64,000 bases of DNA from Prevotellaceae bacterium (GCA_028726625.1 JAQYPT010000015.1:41885-105884), one strand, 5' to 3'; counted from the stretch's first letter, positions 25,213 to 35,130 are shown. The notes: generated from the sequence alone by a model not told the origin. Program-made: numbers and translations.

Positions 25213-26301
25213 ATGCGAATGAATGTAAACATAAAATATATTGTTGGTATCTTGCTTTGCCTTTTGTGCAAAACAAGCTTGTCTGCCCAAACGGCCGTCG
25301 AACAAAAGATTGATTCGGTTGGCATCTTCATTGGACAGCAGGCTCACTTGACTATTGACGTGACGGCTCATGAGCGAGCCAAGATTCAATTTCCATCCCT
25401 CAAACCCTCGCAGTATTTAGTCCCGGGAGTAGAAATCATCGATGTTTCGGATGCCGATACAACGGCGTTGGACAATCACTTTGTAAAGGTGTCCAAGAAA
25501 TATACCATCACTTCGTTTGATGAAAAGCTGTATGCCATTCCCGGGCAGAAAGTAATGATTGACGGAAAGGAATATGTGGGTGGAACCTTGGCGTTGAAGG
25601 TGGTTACCATGGATGTGGACACGCTGCATCCCAACCAGTTTTTCCCACCAAAGGACGTGCAAGACAATCCTTTCCTGTGGAGTGAATGGAGTCCTGTCTT
25701 TTGGATGAGCGTACTCATGTTAGTACTCTGTATCGTAGGATTTTATCTCTACCTCAGACTCAAGAACAACAAGCCCATCATTACCCGAATTAAAATCGTT
25801 AAGAAGATACCTCCTCACCAGAAAGCTCTTACGGCTATCGAGAAGTTGAAAGAGGAAAAGATGACTACCTCAACCGATCAGAAAACTTACTATACCGAGC
25901 TGACAGACACGCTGAGGAAGTATATCGAGGAACGTTTTGGCTTCAACGCCATGGAGATGACCACCACCGAAATCATCTACCATTTGCAACAAAACGGTGA
26001 CCGCAAGATGATGGACGAGCTGAAGGGACTGTTTGAAACGGCCGATTTGGTGAAATTCGCTAAGCACGAGGCGCTCATCAACGAGAATGACATGAACCTT
26101 GTCAATGCCATCAATTTCATTGATCAGACGAAGATTGAAGGACAGCCTACCGAAGAACGCATCGTGCCTAAACTCGATGAGAGTGACAGGCGAAAGCAAA
26201 AAAACAGAATGACAATCAAGACCCTACTCGCGGTCATAGGCATCGGTGTGCTGGGCCTGCTGGTTTATGTCATCTATCATGTTTATCTCCTGGTGATATG
26301 A
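25213..26301 (+). CDS. Membrane protein of the Bat operon (BatD-like/oxygen-tolerance locus)
   Basis: About 362 residues. Signal peptide (NIKYIVGILLCLLCKTSLSAQ), a periplasmic beta-rich domain, a membrane helix (PVFWMSVLMLVLCIVGFYLYL) around residue 165-185, a cytosolic helical region (QKTYYTELTDTLRKYIEERFG, TADLVKFAKHE) and a second C-terminal membrane helix. The frame is open from a TTG at 25144 but would overlap the DUF58 gene; the ATG at 25213 precedes the signal peptide. This gene regularly lies between DUF58 and batA in Bacteroidales. Its specific role is unknown. Confidence 0.75.
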   Translation: MRMNVNIKYIVGILLCLLCKTSLSAQTAVEQKIDSVGIFIGQQAHLTIDVTAHERAKIQFPSLKPSQYLVPGVEIIDVSDADTTALDNHFVKVSKKYTITSFDEKLYAIPGQKVMIDGKEYVGGTLALKVVTMDVDTLHPNQFFPPKDVQDNPFLWSEWSPVFWMSVLMLVLCIVGFYLYLRLKNNKPIITRIKIVKKIPPHQKALTAIEKLKEEKMTTSTDQKTYYTELTDTLRKYIEERFGFNAMEMTTTEIIYHLQQNGDRKMMDELKGLFETADLVKFAKHEALINENDMNLVNAINFIDQTKIEGQPTEERIVPKLDESDRRKQKNRMTIKTLLAVIGIGVLGLLVYVIYHVYLLVI

Positions 26302-26337
26302 TTGGGGAGGATGTGGTGTCATTAAAACAAATGAAAC

Positions 26338-27336
26338 GTGGAATTTGTAAATAAAGAATATTTTCTGCTGCTGTTGCTGCTCATTCCATATATAGTATGG
26401 TACTTCCTTTATCGTAAGAAGAGTGAGCCAACCATGCGCATGAGCGACACGCATGCTTATCTGTTCGCACCCAAGAGCTGGCGAACGCGGCTGATCCATC
26501 TGCCTATGGTGCTTCGATGCGTCACCTTCATCCTGGTGGTGTGCGTGCTGGCTCGGCCACAAACGCGCAACTCTTGGGATCAGAGGTCTGTCGAGGGCAT
26601 TGACATCATGCTGGCCATGGACGTTTCTACGTCTATGTTGGCAGAGGACTTGAGGCCCAATAGATTGGAGGCGGCCAAGAATGTTGCCGCGGAATTTATT
26701 TCAGGCAGGCCCAATGACAACATCGGACTAACGATATTCGCAGGTGAATCGTTCACCCAATGCCCCATGACAACCGATCATGCCTCGCTCTTGAACCTGT
26801 TGCGAAATGTTCGTACCGATATCGCCGCGCGTGGATTGATTTCTGATGGTACGGCCGTGGGGATGGGGTTGGCCAACGCTGTTTCGCGTTTGAAAGACTC
26901 CAAGGCCAAAAGTAAAGTGGTGATTCTCCTTACCGATGGCAGCAACAACATGGGTGACATCTCGCCGATGACCAGTGCCCAGATTGCACAGAGCTTGGGC
27001 ATCAGGGTGTATACCATTGGCGTAGGAACCAACAAGGTGGCTCCTTATCCCATGAGTGTGGGAGGAACGATACAGTATGTGAACATTCCGGTGGAGATAG
27101 ACTCAAAGACCTTGAGTGACATTGCCGCCGTGACGGAAGGCAACTTCTACAGAGCAACCAATAACAAGGAATTGAAACAGATTTACAACGATATAGACAA
27201 GTTGGAGAAAACCAAGATGGAAGTCAAGAAATTCTCCAAGCGCTATGAAGCCTTTCAGCCGTTTGCTTTAGCGGCTATCATCAGCTTGCTGTTGGAACTG
27301 CTGCTGAGAAATACGGTTTTGCGTCGTATACCTTAA
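26338..27336 (+). CDS. batA: VWA-domain membrane protein BatA
   Basis: 332-residue protein with two N-terminal membrane helices (YFLLLLLLIPYIVWYFLY; LRCVTFILVVCVLARP), a VWA domain with a MIDAS motif (AMDVSTSM, ISDGTAVG, LLTDGSNN), and a C-terminal helix. The GTG at 26338 is the start. Bat proteins were linked to aerotolerance in Bacteroides fragilis and probably form a periplasmic/inner-membrane complex with BatB and BatD. The gene lies 36 bp after the preceding stop. Confidence 0.9.
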   Translation: MEFVNKEYFLLLLLLIPYIVWYFLYRKKSEPTMRMSDTHAYLFAPKSWRTRLIHLPMVLRCVTFILVVCVLARPQTRNSWDQRSVEGIDIMLAMDVSTSMLAEDLRPNRLEAAKNVAAEFISGRPNDNIGLTIFAGESFTQCPMTTDHASLLNLLRNVRTDIAARGLISDGTAVGMGLANAVSRLKDSKAKSKVVILLTDGSNNMGDISPMTSAQIAQSLGIRVYTIGVGTNKVAPYPMSVGGTIQYVNIPVEIDSKTLSDIAAVTEGNFYRATNNKELKQIYNDIDKLEKTKMEVKKFSKRYEAFQPFALAAIISLLLELLLRNTVLRRIP

Positions 27337-27426
27337 AGGTTTTATGGCGCAACTCGTCAAACTTGTTCGCGTGAAAAACGTACGACGGCTGTATAAGCTG
27401 TATAATATGTTGAATACGGAAAGTAT

Positions 27427-28464
27427 ATGGTAAGATTTGAAGACCCGATATATCTTTGGCTATTAGTCCTGATTCCACTATTGGCATTGGTGCGTTTTGT
27501 GGGCTATCGCCGAAGAAGACAGAAATTAAAGAAGTTTGGTGACCCCGAACTCTTGAAGTTGCAGATGGCCGATACCTCGAAGTATCGCCCGTCTGTCAAG
27601 TTCTGGTTGTTGCAGGCTGCACTGGCTTTGCTCATCATCATGTTTGCACGGCCACAGATGGGTTCAAAGATATCCAACGAGAAACGCAGAGGCATAGAAA
27701 CCATCATCGCTTTGGATATATCAAACTCTATGATGGCAGAAGACGTAGTTCCGTCAAGATTGGCCAAGAGCAAGCTGATGGTAGAAAACTTGGTGGATAA
27801 CTTTACCAACGACAAAATAGGGCTTGTGGTGTTTGCCGGAGAGGCTTTTGTGCAACTGCCCATTACGAGTGATTACGTCAGTGCGAAGATGTTTTTGCAG
27901 AATGCTGATCCCTCACTCATCACCACCCAAGGCACCAATATAGCGCAGGCCATCCGCTTGTCCATGAGCAGCTTCACGCAACAAGATAAAGTGGGGCGTG
28001 CCATCATCTTGATTACCGACGGTGAAGACCACGAAGGTGAGGCGTTGGAGGCTGCTGAAGAAGCTCGGAAGAGAGGCATCAACGTATATATATTAGGTGT
28101 AGGTGAAACCAAAGGTGCTCCTATTCCAATGCCAGACGGTGGCTATATGACTGATGATACGGGACAAACCGTTATGACAGCCTTGAACGAGAAGATGTGT
28201 CAAGAAGTGGCGAAGGCTGGTGAAGGAACCTACATACACGTTGACAACACGAGCGATGCGCAGAAACAGCTGAATGACGAGCTGGCCAAACTACAGAAAG
28301 GTGAAACCAACAGTGTCATTTATAGTGAATATGACGAGCAGTTTCAGGCTTTTGCCATTCTTGCTCTCCTGTTGTTGATACTAGAAATATGCATATTGGA
28401 AAGCAAAAATCCAATGCTGAGTAAGGTTCGTCTGTTCAAAAAAAAGGAGAATAGAGAAAGATGA
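27427..28464 (+). CDS. batB: VWA-domain membrane protein BatB
   Basis: 345-residue paralogue of BatA with the same topology: N-terminal helices (YLWLLVLIPLLALVRFVGY; LLQAALALLIIMFARP), VWA domain with MIDAS residues ALDISNSM, TTQGTNIA and LITDGEDHEGEAL, and a C-terminal hydrophobic helix (FAILALLLLILEICIL). The last codons overlap batC by 4 bp (ATGA). A 90-bp gap separates it from batA. Confidence 0.9.
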   Translation: MVRFEDPIYLWLLVLIPLLALVRFVGYRRRRQKLKKFGDPELLKLQMADTSKYRPSVKFWLLQAALALLIIMFARPQMGSKISNEKRRGIETIIALDISNSMMAEDVVPSRLAKSKLMVENLVDNFTNDKIGLVVFAGEAFVQLPITSDYVSAKMFLQNADPSLITTQGTNIAQAIRLSMSSFTQQDKVGRAIILITDGEDHEGEALEAAEEARKRGINVYILGVGETKGAPIPMPDGGYMTDDTGQTVMTALNEKMCQEVAKAGEGTYIHVDNTSDAQKQLNDELAKLQKGETNSVIYSEYDEQFQAFAILALLLLILEICILESKNPMLSKVRLFKKKENRER

Positions 28465-29153
28465 ATAATACATTAATCAGATATATGCTGGGCTTGTTTG
28501 TCATGGCTTTGTGCGCAACAAACGTGTATGCGCAGAGTGACCGACAGTTTATTCGCTCGGGCAATAAGCTGTATCGGTCGCAAAACTACGCCAAGGCAGA
28601 AGCTGAATATCGCAAAGCCATTGCACAAAATGGTCAAAATCCACAGGCTTTGTACAATCTTGGATGTGCGCTAATGATGCAGCAGAAAGATTCTGCAGCG
28701 ATTGTGCAATATGAAAATGCGGGGAAGTTGGAGAGCAGTAAATCCAGAAAGGCGAAGATATACCATAACATCGGGGTGATCTGTCAGAATCATCAAATGT
28801 ATGGAGAGGCGATTGAAGCCTACAAAGAGAGTCTTCGTAACAATCCGGATGACAACGAGACGCGTTACAACCTGGCTCTTTGCAAACGCCAACAGAAGAA
28901 TCAAAAGCAGAATGGTGGCGAGCAAAAGAAGAAAGACGATCAGAAAGGTAAAGACAAACAGAAGAAAGATGATCAGCAACAAAAGCAACAGGATCAGCAA
29001 CAACAGCAAAAGAACAAGCCGAAAGATCGGATGAGTAAGGAGAATGCTGAGCAACTCTTAAATGCCGCAACGCAGCAAGAAAAGGCCACACAGCAACGCA
29101 TGAAGAAAGCCATGCGGCAGTCGGGCAAGAAGAAGCTGAAGAAGAATTGGTAA
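28461..29153 (+). CDS. batC: TPR protein BatC
   Basis: 230-residue secreted TPR protein. Signal peptide (YMLGLFVMALCATNVYAQ), then three tetratricopeptide-like units (SQNYAKAEAEYRKAIAQNGQNP, YHNIGVICQNHQMYGEAIEAYK) to about residue 140. The last 90 residues are a low-complexity Gln/Lys/Asp tail (KKKDDQKGKDKQKKDD, QQQKQQDQQQQQKN) ending in a basic helix. Such tails are usual in BatC. Likely a periplasmic scaffold for the Bat complex. Confidence 0.88.
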   Translation: MNNTLIRYMLGLFVMALCATNVYAQSDRQFIRSGNKLYRSQNYAKAEAEYRKAIAQNGQNPQALYNLGCALMMQQKDSAAIVQYENAGKLESSKSRKAKIYHNIGVICQNHQMYGEAIEAYKESLRNNPDDNETRYNLALCKRQQKNQKQNGGEQKKKDDQKGKDKQKKDDQQQKQQDQQQQQKNKPKDRMSKENAEQLLNAATQQEKATQQRMKKAMRQSGKKKLKKNW

Positions 29154-29172
29154 ATCACACGTGATTAAAAGG

Positions 29173-31785
29173 ATGAATAAGAAAAGGATGAAGCAATATC
29201 TCAATTATATATTTATCACCATACTCATTGGTACGTTGTGTCCACTGGTTGGCAACGCACAATCCATCACCGTGTCAGTACCATCCCATGTGTCAGTAGG
29301 AGAGAACTTCAGGCTGTCTTACACCATCAACACACAAGAGGTAGACGATTTCAGAGCTGGTAACATTCCAGATGCTATCGAGGTGATTGCCGGACCGTAC
29401 ACATCCAGCCAGTCGAGCTTTCAAATGGTCAACGGTCATACCAGCAGTTCGTCTTCTATCACATACACCTATACGTTGTATGCCTCAAAGAACGGTACGT
29501 ACACCATTCCGCCTGCAAGAGCACGCATCAACGGAAAGACCATTACGTCGAGAGCCGCGAAAGTGACCGTGTCAGGTACCGCACGACAGAACAATGGTGC
29601 GCCTCAGATGCACGATGATTATGCAGGGGAGGCACAAATGAGAAAGGCTGGTAGCAAGATATCGGGCAATGATTTGTTCATCAAGGTGAGTGCCAACAAG
29701 CGAAGAGTGCATGAACAGGAACCTATCCTGCTGACCTATAAAGTTTATACGCTTGTTGATTTGACACAACTGGAGGGTAAGATGCCAGACTTGACTGGCT
29801 TTCACACGCAGGAAATCAAGTTGCCACAGCAGAAAAACTTCCATGTAGAAAAGGTCAATGGGAAAAACTATCGCTGTGTTACGTGGAGCCAGTATGTCAT
29901 GTATCCGCAAGTAACGGGAAAATTAGAGATACCAAGCATCACCTTCAAAGGCATCGTTGTCCAGCAGAATAGAGCCGTCGATCCCTTTGAAGCGTTCTTC
30001 AACGGAGGTTCTGGTTATGTGGAAGTAAAACGCAACATCGTGGCACCGGGATTGACAGTGCAGGTAGACCCATTGCCTAAGCGTCCCTCAGATTTCTCTG
30101 GTGGGGTGGGAAAATTCAACCTTTCAGCTTCGGTTAATCATACGGAGGTAAAGGCCGGAGAGCCCATATCCCTGCGTGTTGTCGTGGGAGGCGTAGGTAA
30201 TCTGAAACTGATTAAACAGCCAGAGGTTGCTTTCCCCAAAGACTTTGATAAGTATGATGCGAAGATAACCGATAAAACCAAATTGACGGCAAATGGTGTT
30301 GAAGGCAACATGATTTATGACATACTGGCGGTTCCCCGAAATCAGGGACAGTATGACATACCTCCCATTGCGTTTACTTATTATGACACGGGCCTGAATG
30401 CTTACAAAACCATTAAGACACAGGCTTTCAAGATAAACGTGAAGAAGGGTGATGGTAAAGGCTCTTCAGTTGCAGACTATCGACAGGAGAAGGCTAACGA
30501 CATCAGAGGCCTTAAACTACAAAAGGCGAGATTGCACCGTGTTGATGAGTTCTTCTTTGGTTCTCCGCAATATTGGGTGAGCTTATTGGTGCCGCTGTTG
30601 GCATTTATCATCTTGTTGGTGGTGTTCCGCAAACGTGCTTTAGACCATGCAGACATCGTGAAAATGCGAGGTAAGAAAGCTAACAAGGTGGCGACTAAGC
30701 GACTGAAGAAAGCCAGAAACCTCATGGAACAAAATAAACAAGCCGATTTTTATGATGAGGTGTTGCATGCCTTGTGGGGATATGTCAGTGACAAATTGAA
30801 CATGCCGGTTGAGCAGTTGTCACGTGAGAACATCGCAGACAATCTGCAACGGCAGGCTGTTGATAGCATAACTATCGATACATTTATCTCGGCATTGGAT
30901 GAATGTGAGTTTGAGAGATATGCCCCGGGCGACCCATCTGGTAATATGAATAAGACGATTGACTCTGCTATGACCGCGATTATGGAAATAGAAAATGTGA
31001 TGAAAACGAGCTCAAAACATAAAAACAACTCGACTGTTCATAGCAAAACATTTTTGTTTTGTGTGTTGATGGTGTTCGTTTCACTTTCAGCTTCGGCCAT
31101 CACCAAGGAGAACGCCGATACCGAATATAAACGAGGCAACTATCAACAGGCCATCAAGGATTATGAGGAATTGCTCAAAAAAGGCGTCAATGCTGACTTG
31201 TACTATAATTTGGGCAACGCATACTATCGTACAGATAACATCACCCAGGCCATCCTTGCCTACGAACGTGCGCTGATGTTGTCTCCGGGTGACGATGACA
31301 TTCGTTTCAATTTGCAGTTTGCCAGCTCAAAAACCATTGACAAGATTACCCCAGAGAGCGAAATGTTCTTCGTTACTTGGTATCACTCATTGGTCAATTT
31401 TACGAGTGTTGACAACTGGGCTGTCATGGCAATTGTGTCCATTGTGCTGGTATTGTTGCTAGTGCTCATGTTTCTCTTTGGTCCCAACGTAATGTTGCGA
31501 AAGATTGGCTTTTATGGCGGCTGTTTGTTCTTTGTCCTCTTTGTCTTTTGTAATTTCTTTGCCTATCAGCAGAAGAATAATCTTCAAAACAGGACGGCAG
31601 CCATTGTCATTGCTCCTTCCGTCGCGGTCAAGAAGACACCGGCTAATGGTGGTTCAGACGAATTTGTCATCCATGAGGGCACAAAGGTGGACATCACGGA
31701 CAAAGGTCTCAAAGATTGGCGTGGCATTCGCTTAGCTGATGGGAGAGAAGGGTGGCTGCAAACCCGTCAGATAGAAGAAATATAA
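29173..31785 (+). CDS. BatD-BatE fusion protein
   Basis: About 870 residues, combining two proteins usually encoded separately. Residues 1-610 are BatD: signal peptide (IFITILIGTLCPLVGNAQ), beta-rich periplasmic domains (SITVSVPSHVSVGENFRLSY, SISLRVVVGGVG-like), a membrane helix (WVSLLVPLLAFIILLVVF) and a cytosolic helical domain. After an internal signal-like segment (TFLFCVLMVFVSLSASA) comes BatE: TPRs (YKRGNYQQAIKDYEELLKKG), two membrane helices and an SH3-like tail (GTKVDITDKGLKDWRGIRL). No frameshift or stop separates the halves. The start is the ATG at 29173; a GTG at 29161 is possible. Confidence 0.85.
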   Translation: MNKKRMKQYLNYIFITILIGTLCPLVGNAQSITVSVPSHVSVGENFRLSYTINTQEVDDFRAGNIPDAIEVIAGPYTSSQSSFQMVNGHTSSSSSITYTYTLYASKNGTYTIPPARARINGKTITSRAAKVTVSGTARQNNGAPQMHDDYAGEAQMRKAGSKISGNDLFIKVSANKRRVHEQEPILLTYKVYTLVDLTQLEGKMPDLTGFHTQEIKLPQQKNFHVEKVNGKNYRCVTWSQYVMYPQVTGKLEIPSITFKGIVVQQNRAVDPFEAFFNGGSGYVEVKRNIVAPGLTVQVDPLPKRPSDFSGGVGKFNLSASVNHTEVKAGEPISLRVVVGGVGNLKLIKQPEVAFPKDFDKYDAKITDKTKLTANGVEGNMIYDILAVPRNQGQYDIPPIAFTYYDTGLNAYKTIKTQAFKINVKKGDGKGSSVADYRQEKANDIRGLKLQKARLHRVDEFFFGSPQYWVSLLVPLLAFIILLVVFRKRALDHADIVKMRGKKANKVATKRLKKARNLMEQNKQADFYDEVLHALWGYVSDKLNMPVEQLSRENIADNLQRQAVDSITIDTFISALDECEFERYAPGDPSGNMNKTIDSAMTAIMEIENVMKTSSKHKNNSTVHSKTFLFCVLMVFVSLSASAITKENADTEYKRGNYQQAIKDYEELLKKGVNADLYYNLGNAYYRTDNITQAILAYERALMLSPGDDDIRFNLQFASSKTIDKITPESEMFFVTWYHSLVNFTSVDNWAVMAIVSIVLVLLLVLMFLFGPNVMLRKIGFYGGCLFFVLFVFCNFFAYQQKNNLQNRTAAIVIAPSVAVKKTPANGGSDEFVIHEGTKVDITDKGLKDWRGIRLADGREGWLQTRQIEEI

Positions 31786-31811
31786 TACATTATTAATACA
31801 GCATCCTGAAG

Positions 31812-32510
31812 TTGAATATACAAGCATTAACCGATCTGGATCATCAACTGCTGTTTGCGCTGAATGGTTCTGACTCATTGTTTCTGGATGGAATGATGAT
31901 TACCTTGACGTCCAGTGTGACGTGGATTCCTCTGTATGTCGCCTTGGTTTATCTTGTTATCAAGAACAATGAGACGATGACGCAGATATTTCTCGTCATT
32001 GGTTTTGCTACCTTGTGTTTGCTTCTTTCATCGGGAATGGCCGATGCCCTTATCAAACCTTTGGTAGGTAGGATTCGTCCTTGTAACGACCCGATGTTGA
32101 AATACCAAATCGACGTGGTTGATCAATATCGTACAAGAACTTTTAGTTTCTTTTCAGGTCATGCGTCCAACACGTTTTCTATTGCCCTGTTTCTCTGCCT
32201 GTTAGTTAGAAGTAGTTTGTTCAGCTTCTTTATGATTACATGGTCTCTGCTCAATGCCTATACCAGACTATACTTAGGTGTGCACTATCCAAGTGACGTT
32301 CTGGTAGGGTTTGCTTGGGCAACCGTCGTAGGATTCAGTACCTATTGGATGTATTGTCGGGTGAATCGAAAGCTCTCGGCCAATACGAATTACATCTCGA
32401 GTCAGTACACCCAAACGGGGTATAACTATAAGGACGTTCATCTTGTTATCTTAGTGATGTCTTTGTCGTTCATGTATGCTATATTTAGAGGATTAGTGTT
32501 GTTTACTTAA
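31812..32510 (+). CDS. PAP2-family phosphatase
   Basis: 232-residue membrane phosphatase. All three PAP2 motifs are seen: KPLVGRIRPC (KxxxxxxRP), SFFSGHASNTFS (PSGH-like, with Phe-Ser for Pro-Ser) and RLYLGVHYPSDVLVG (SRxxxxxHxxxD-like, with Thr preceding). Five or so membrane helices surround them. Likely dephosphorylates a lipid pyrophosphate such as undecaprenyl-PP or phosphatidylglycerol phosphate. The TTG at 31812 is taken as start since the next Met is at residue 28. It lies 26 bp after the Bat operon and is probably co-transcribed. Confidence 0.85.
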   Translation: MNIQALTDLDHQLLFALNGSDSLFLDGMMITLTSSVTWIPLYVALVYLVIKNNETMTQIFLVIGFATLCLLLSSGMADALIKPLVGRIRPCNDPMLKYQIDVVDQYRTRTFSFFSGHASNTFSIALFLCLLVRSSLFSFFMITWSLLNAYTRLYLGVHYPSDVLVGFAWATVVGFSTYWMYCRVNRKLSANTNYISSQYTQTGYNYKDVHLVILVMSLSFMYAIFRGLVLFT

Positions 32511-32532
32511 TGAAGGTAAGAACGAAGAAATA

Positions 32533-33831
32533 ATGGATACAAAACATATACATATTAGTGATTATCAATACGATTTGCCTGATGATCGTATTGCAAAATT
32601 TCCTATTTCACAGCGCGACCATAGTAAACTGCTTTTGTACAATCAAGGCAAAGTGGGCGAGGATGTGTTCTATCATCTGAAAGATCATCTTCCACAGGGG
32701 GCTTTGATGATTTTCAATAATACCAAAGTTATCCAGGCACGAATGTACTTCATGAAGAGTACGGGCGCTAGAATAGAGGTGTTTTTGATGGAACCCGCTG
32801 CTCCAACTGATTACGAACAGATTTTCCAGACAAGGGGTCATTGTGCGTGGTACTGCATGATTGGCAATTTGAAGAAATGGAAAAAAGGACCTCTTTCCCG
32901 TTCTTATGAAATAAAAGGGCGTAGTCTTACGCTGACTATAACCAGGAAAAGTCAGCAAAAAGAGGATCATGCAGAGGGAAATCTACTGCTGTCCGCACCT
33001 GCTACTCATCATTGGGTAGAGTTTGATTGGGATGCAGAAGATATTAGTTTTTCCGAAATATTAGAAGATATGGGCGAGCTGCCCATTCCTCCTTACCTCA
33101 ATCGAGAAACACAAGAGAGCGACAAGACCACTTATCAGACCGTGTATTCTAAGATAAAAGGGTCGGTGGCAGCTCCAACAGCAGGTCTTCATTTTACCAA
33201 CGATGTGCTCAAGTCGTTAGACGAGCATGGCATCGACAGGGAAGAGGTAACCCTTCACGTCGGAGCCGGAACGTTCAAACCCGTGAAAAGTCAAGAGATA
33301 GAAGATCATGACATGCACACTGAGTACATCTGTGTACACCAACAAACGTTGGAGAAGCTGTTGCGACACGATGCAAGTGTCATCGCAGTGGGTACAACCA
33401 GTGTGCGGACATTGGAAAGTTTGTATTACATGGGCGTGTATTTGTCGACACATCCCGATGCATCAGAAGCCGAGTTACATGTCAATCAATGGGCTCCTTA
33501 CGAGAGAATGCGAGAGGATGGAACGACGGAACAGTTGGATGGGGGATTCATAGACGGCATCACACCGATGCAAGCGATACAAAACGTCCTCGACTATCTC
33601 AAGCGGAATCAATTGGGAGCCTTGCACAGTTCAACCCAAATCATCATCGCACCAGGCTATGAATACAAGATTGTGAAGATGTTGATTACCAACTTCCATC
33701 AACCACAGAGCACGCTGTTGTTGCTGGTCAGTGCATTCGTTCATGGCGACTGGCGGAAGATTTACGACTATGCGTTGGCAAACGATTTCCGCTTTCTCAG
33801 CTATGGAGACAGCAGTCTGCTGATTCCTTAA
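32533..33831 (+). CDS. queA: QueA-family S-adenosylmethionine:tRNA ribosyltransferase-isomerase
   Basis: 432-residue member of the QueA family, which transfers and isomerises the ribosyl part of SAM onto 7-aminomethyl-7-deazaguanine in tRNA (queuosine synthesis). Conserved stretches: YDLPDDRIAKFP near the N-terminus, GSVAAPTAGLHFT, EEVTLHVGAGTFKPV, TNFHQPQSTLLLLVSAF and FLSYGDSSLLIP at the end. It is longer than the usual ~350 residues, with insertions in the first half, as in the Bacteroidetes subgroup. Substrate specificity of that subgroup is less certain than for Escherichia coli QueA. Confidence 0.85.
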   Translation: MDTKHIHISDYQYDLPDDRIAKFPISQRDHSKLLLYNQGKVGEDVFYHLKDHLPQGALMIFNNTKVIQARMYFMKSTGARIEVFLMEPAAPTDYEQIFQTRGHCAWYCMIGNLKKWKKGPLSRSYEIKGRSLTLTITRKSQQKEDHAEGNLLLSAPATHHWVEFDWDAEDISFSEILEDMGELPIPPYLNRETQESDKTTYQTVYSKIKGSVAAPTAGLHFTNDVLKSLDEHGIDREEVTLHVGAGTFKPVKSQEIEDHDMHTEYICVHQQTLEKLLRHDASVIAVGTTSVRTLESLYYMGVYLSTHPDASEAELHVNQWAPYERMREDGTTEQLDGGFIDGITPMQAIQNVLDYLKRNQLGALHSSTQIIIAPGYEYKIVKMLITNFHQPQSTLLLLVSAFVHGDWRKIYDYALANDFRFLSYGDSSLLIP

Positions 33832-33954
33832 TCGAGTTTACCACTCGATGGCACGCTGTATGACAGCAATATAGTCGTTGAACGGCCATGTGCTGGACAC
33901 GTCTGGCAGGGCAAGTAGAAATAAACATGTTGGATATTTACATTTTTTTATAAG

Positions 33955-35127
33955 ATGAAGATAGGTGATAAAGTAAGTTTTCTCAGTGAGTCTGGCGGTG
34001 GTATCATCGCAGGATTCCAAGGAAAAAATATCGTATTGGTAGAGGATGAAGATGGTTTTCAGATTCCTACTCCCATCAATGAAGTGGTGCTTGTTCGGGA
34101 AGATGACTATAGCACCAGCAAAGTTGTGAGTTCTCTTTCACCGAAACCTTCTTCCGTGAAGCAGGCCATCAGCCATGCTGAAATGGATGAGGAGGAGGAA
34201 GAGATAGAGCAAGATCCGGCTGACAAGGAGATTACCTTCCGTGCTCCGGTAGAAGAACGTAAGGGTGGCAATCAACTAAGTTGCTATCTTGCCTTTGTAC
34301 CATTGGACATTAAGGAGGTGACCCATACGAGATTCGAATGCTATTTCGTGAACGACAGCAACTATTATGTTCGATTCACTTACCTTACAGCAGAAGGACA
34401 GAGCTGGACATTGAAAGCAACACAGGAAGTAGAACCTAATACAAAAGAGTTTATCGAGGAGTTTGGTCGTGAGGATTTAAATGAATTGGGTCGGGTAGCC
34501 ATCCAGCTGATAGCCTACAAGCGTAAGAAACCATTCATCTTGAAGCCAACAGTGGATGTGCAATTCAGAATAGATCCAGTGAAATTCTACAAGCTTCACA
34601 CCTTCGATGAGAATGACTTCTTTGAGCAGCCAGCCTTGTTGTACACCATCATCGAAAACGATAAAACTGTGCGGCCGCTGGTTGTAGACCCAACAGCTTT
34701 GAAGGCTGAGATGTATCAGAAGTTAGAGCAAGATCACACCAAAGTTGCATCGTCGGCAAAAGCACAGACCGATACCTACATGAGCCGGTACGATGACAAG
34801 CGACGGAAAGGAAATCCTTTTGTGATGAAGCATCGGGACGATGACAATCTTCTGGTGGTTGACCTGCATGCCAACGAGTTGTTGGACTCTACTGCGGGCA
34901 TGAGTGCAGCGGATATTCTGAATTACCAACTGAAGAAGTTTCGTGACACTTTGGCTGAATATGCTGATAAGAAGGGGCAAAAAATCATCTTTATCCATGG
35001 TAAAGGTGAGGGTGTGCTGAGACGAGCTCTCATCAATGACTTGAATTATCGCTACAAGAAATATCCATATCAGGACGCTAGTTTCCAAGAATATGGTTAC
35101 GGAGCCACGCAGGTGACGATTAAATAA
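33955..35127 (+). CDS. DUF2027 and Smr domain protein
   Basis: 390-residue protein. The first ~80 residues (MKIGDKVSFLSESGGGIIAG) form a small beta-barrel-like start, followed by an acidic linker (MDEEEEEIEQDPADKE) and the DUF2027 domain. The C-terminal 85 residues are an Smr domain: LLVVDLHANELLD, IIFIHGKGEGVLRRAL and FQEYGYGATQV, the motifs of MutS2-type nuclease/RNA-binding Smr domains. Function is unproven; Smr domains nick DNA or RNA or rescue stalled ribosomes. A 123-bp gap precedes it. Confidence 0.85.
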   Translation: MKIGDKVSFLSESGGGIIAGFQGKNIVLVEDEDGFQIPTPINEVVLVREDDYSTSKVVSSLSPKPSSVKQAISHAEMDEEEEEIEQDPADKEITFRAPVEERKGGNQLSCYLAFVPLDIKEVTHTRFECYFVNDSNYYVRFTYLTAEGQSWTLKATQEVEPNTKEFIEEFGREDLNELGRVAIQLIAYKRKKPFILKPTVDVQFRIDPVKFYKLHTFDENDFFEQPALLYTIIENDKTVRPLVVDPTALKAEMYQKLEQDHTKVASSAKAQTDTYMSRYDDKRRKGNPFVMKHRDDDNLLVVDLHANELLDSTAGMSAADILNYQLKKFRDTLAEYADKKGQKIIFIHGKGEGVLRRALINDLNYRYKKYPYQDASFQEYGYGATQVTIK

Positions 35128-35130
35128 GGA

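Noticed and set aside
28671..29054. 127-codon hydrophobic minus-strand frame in batC
   Set aside because: Antisense of the Gln/Lys-rich tail of BatC, which reads as Leu runs; no independent support.
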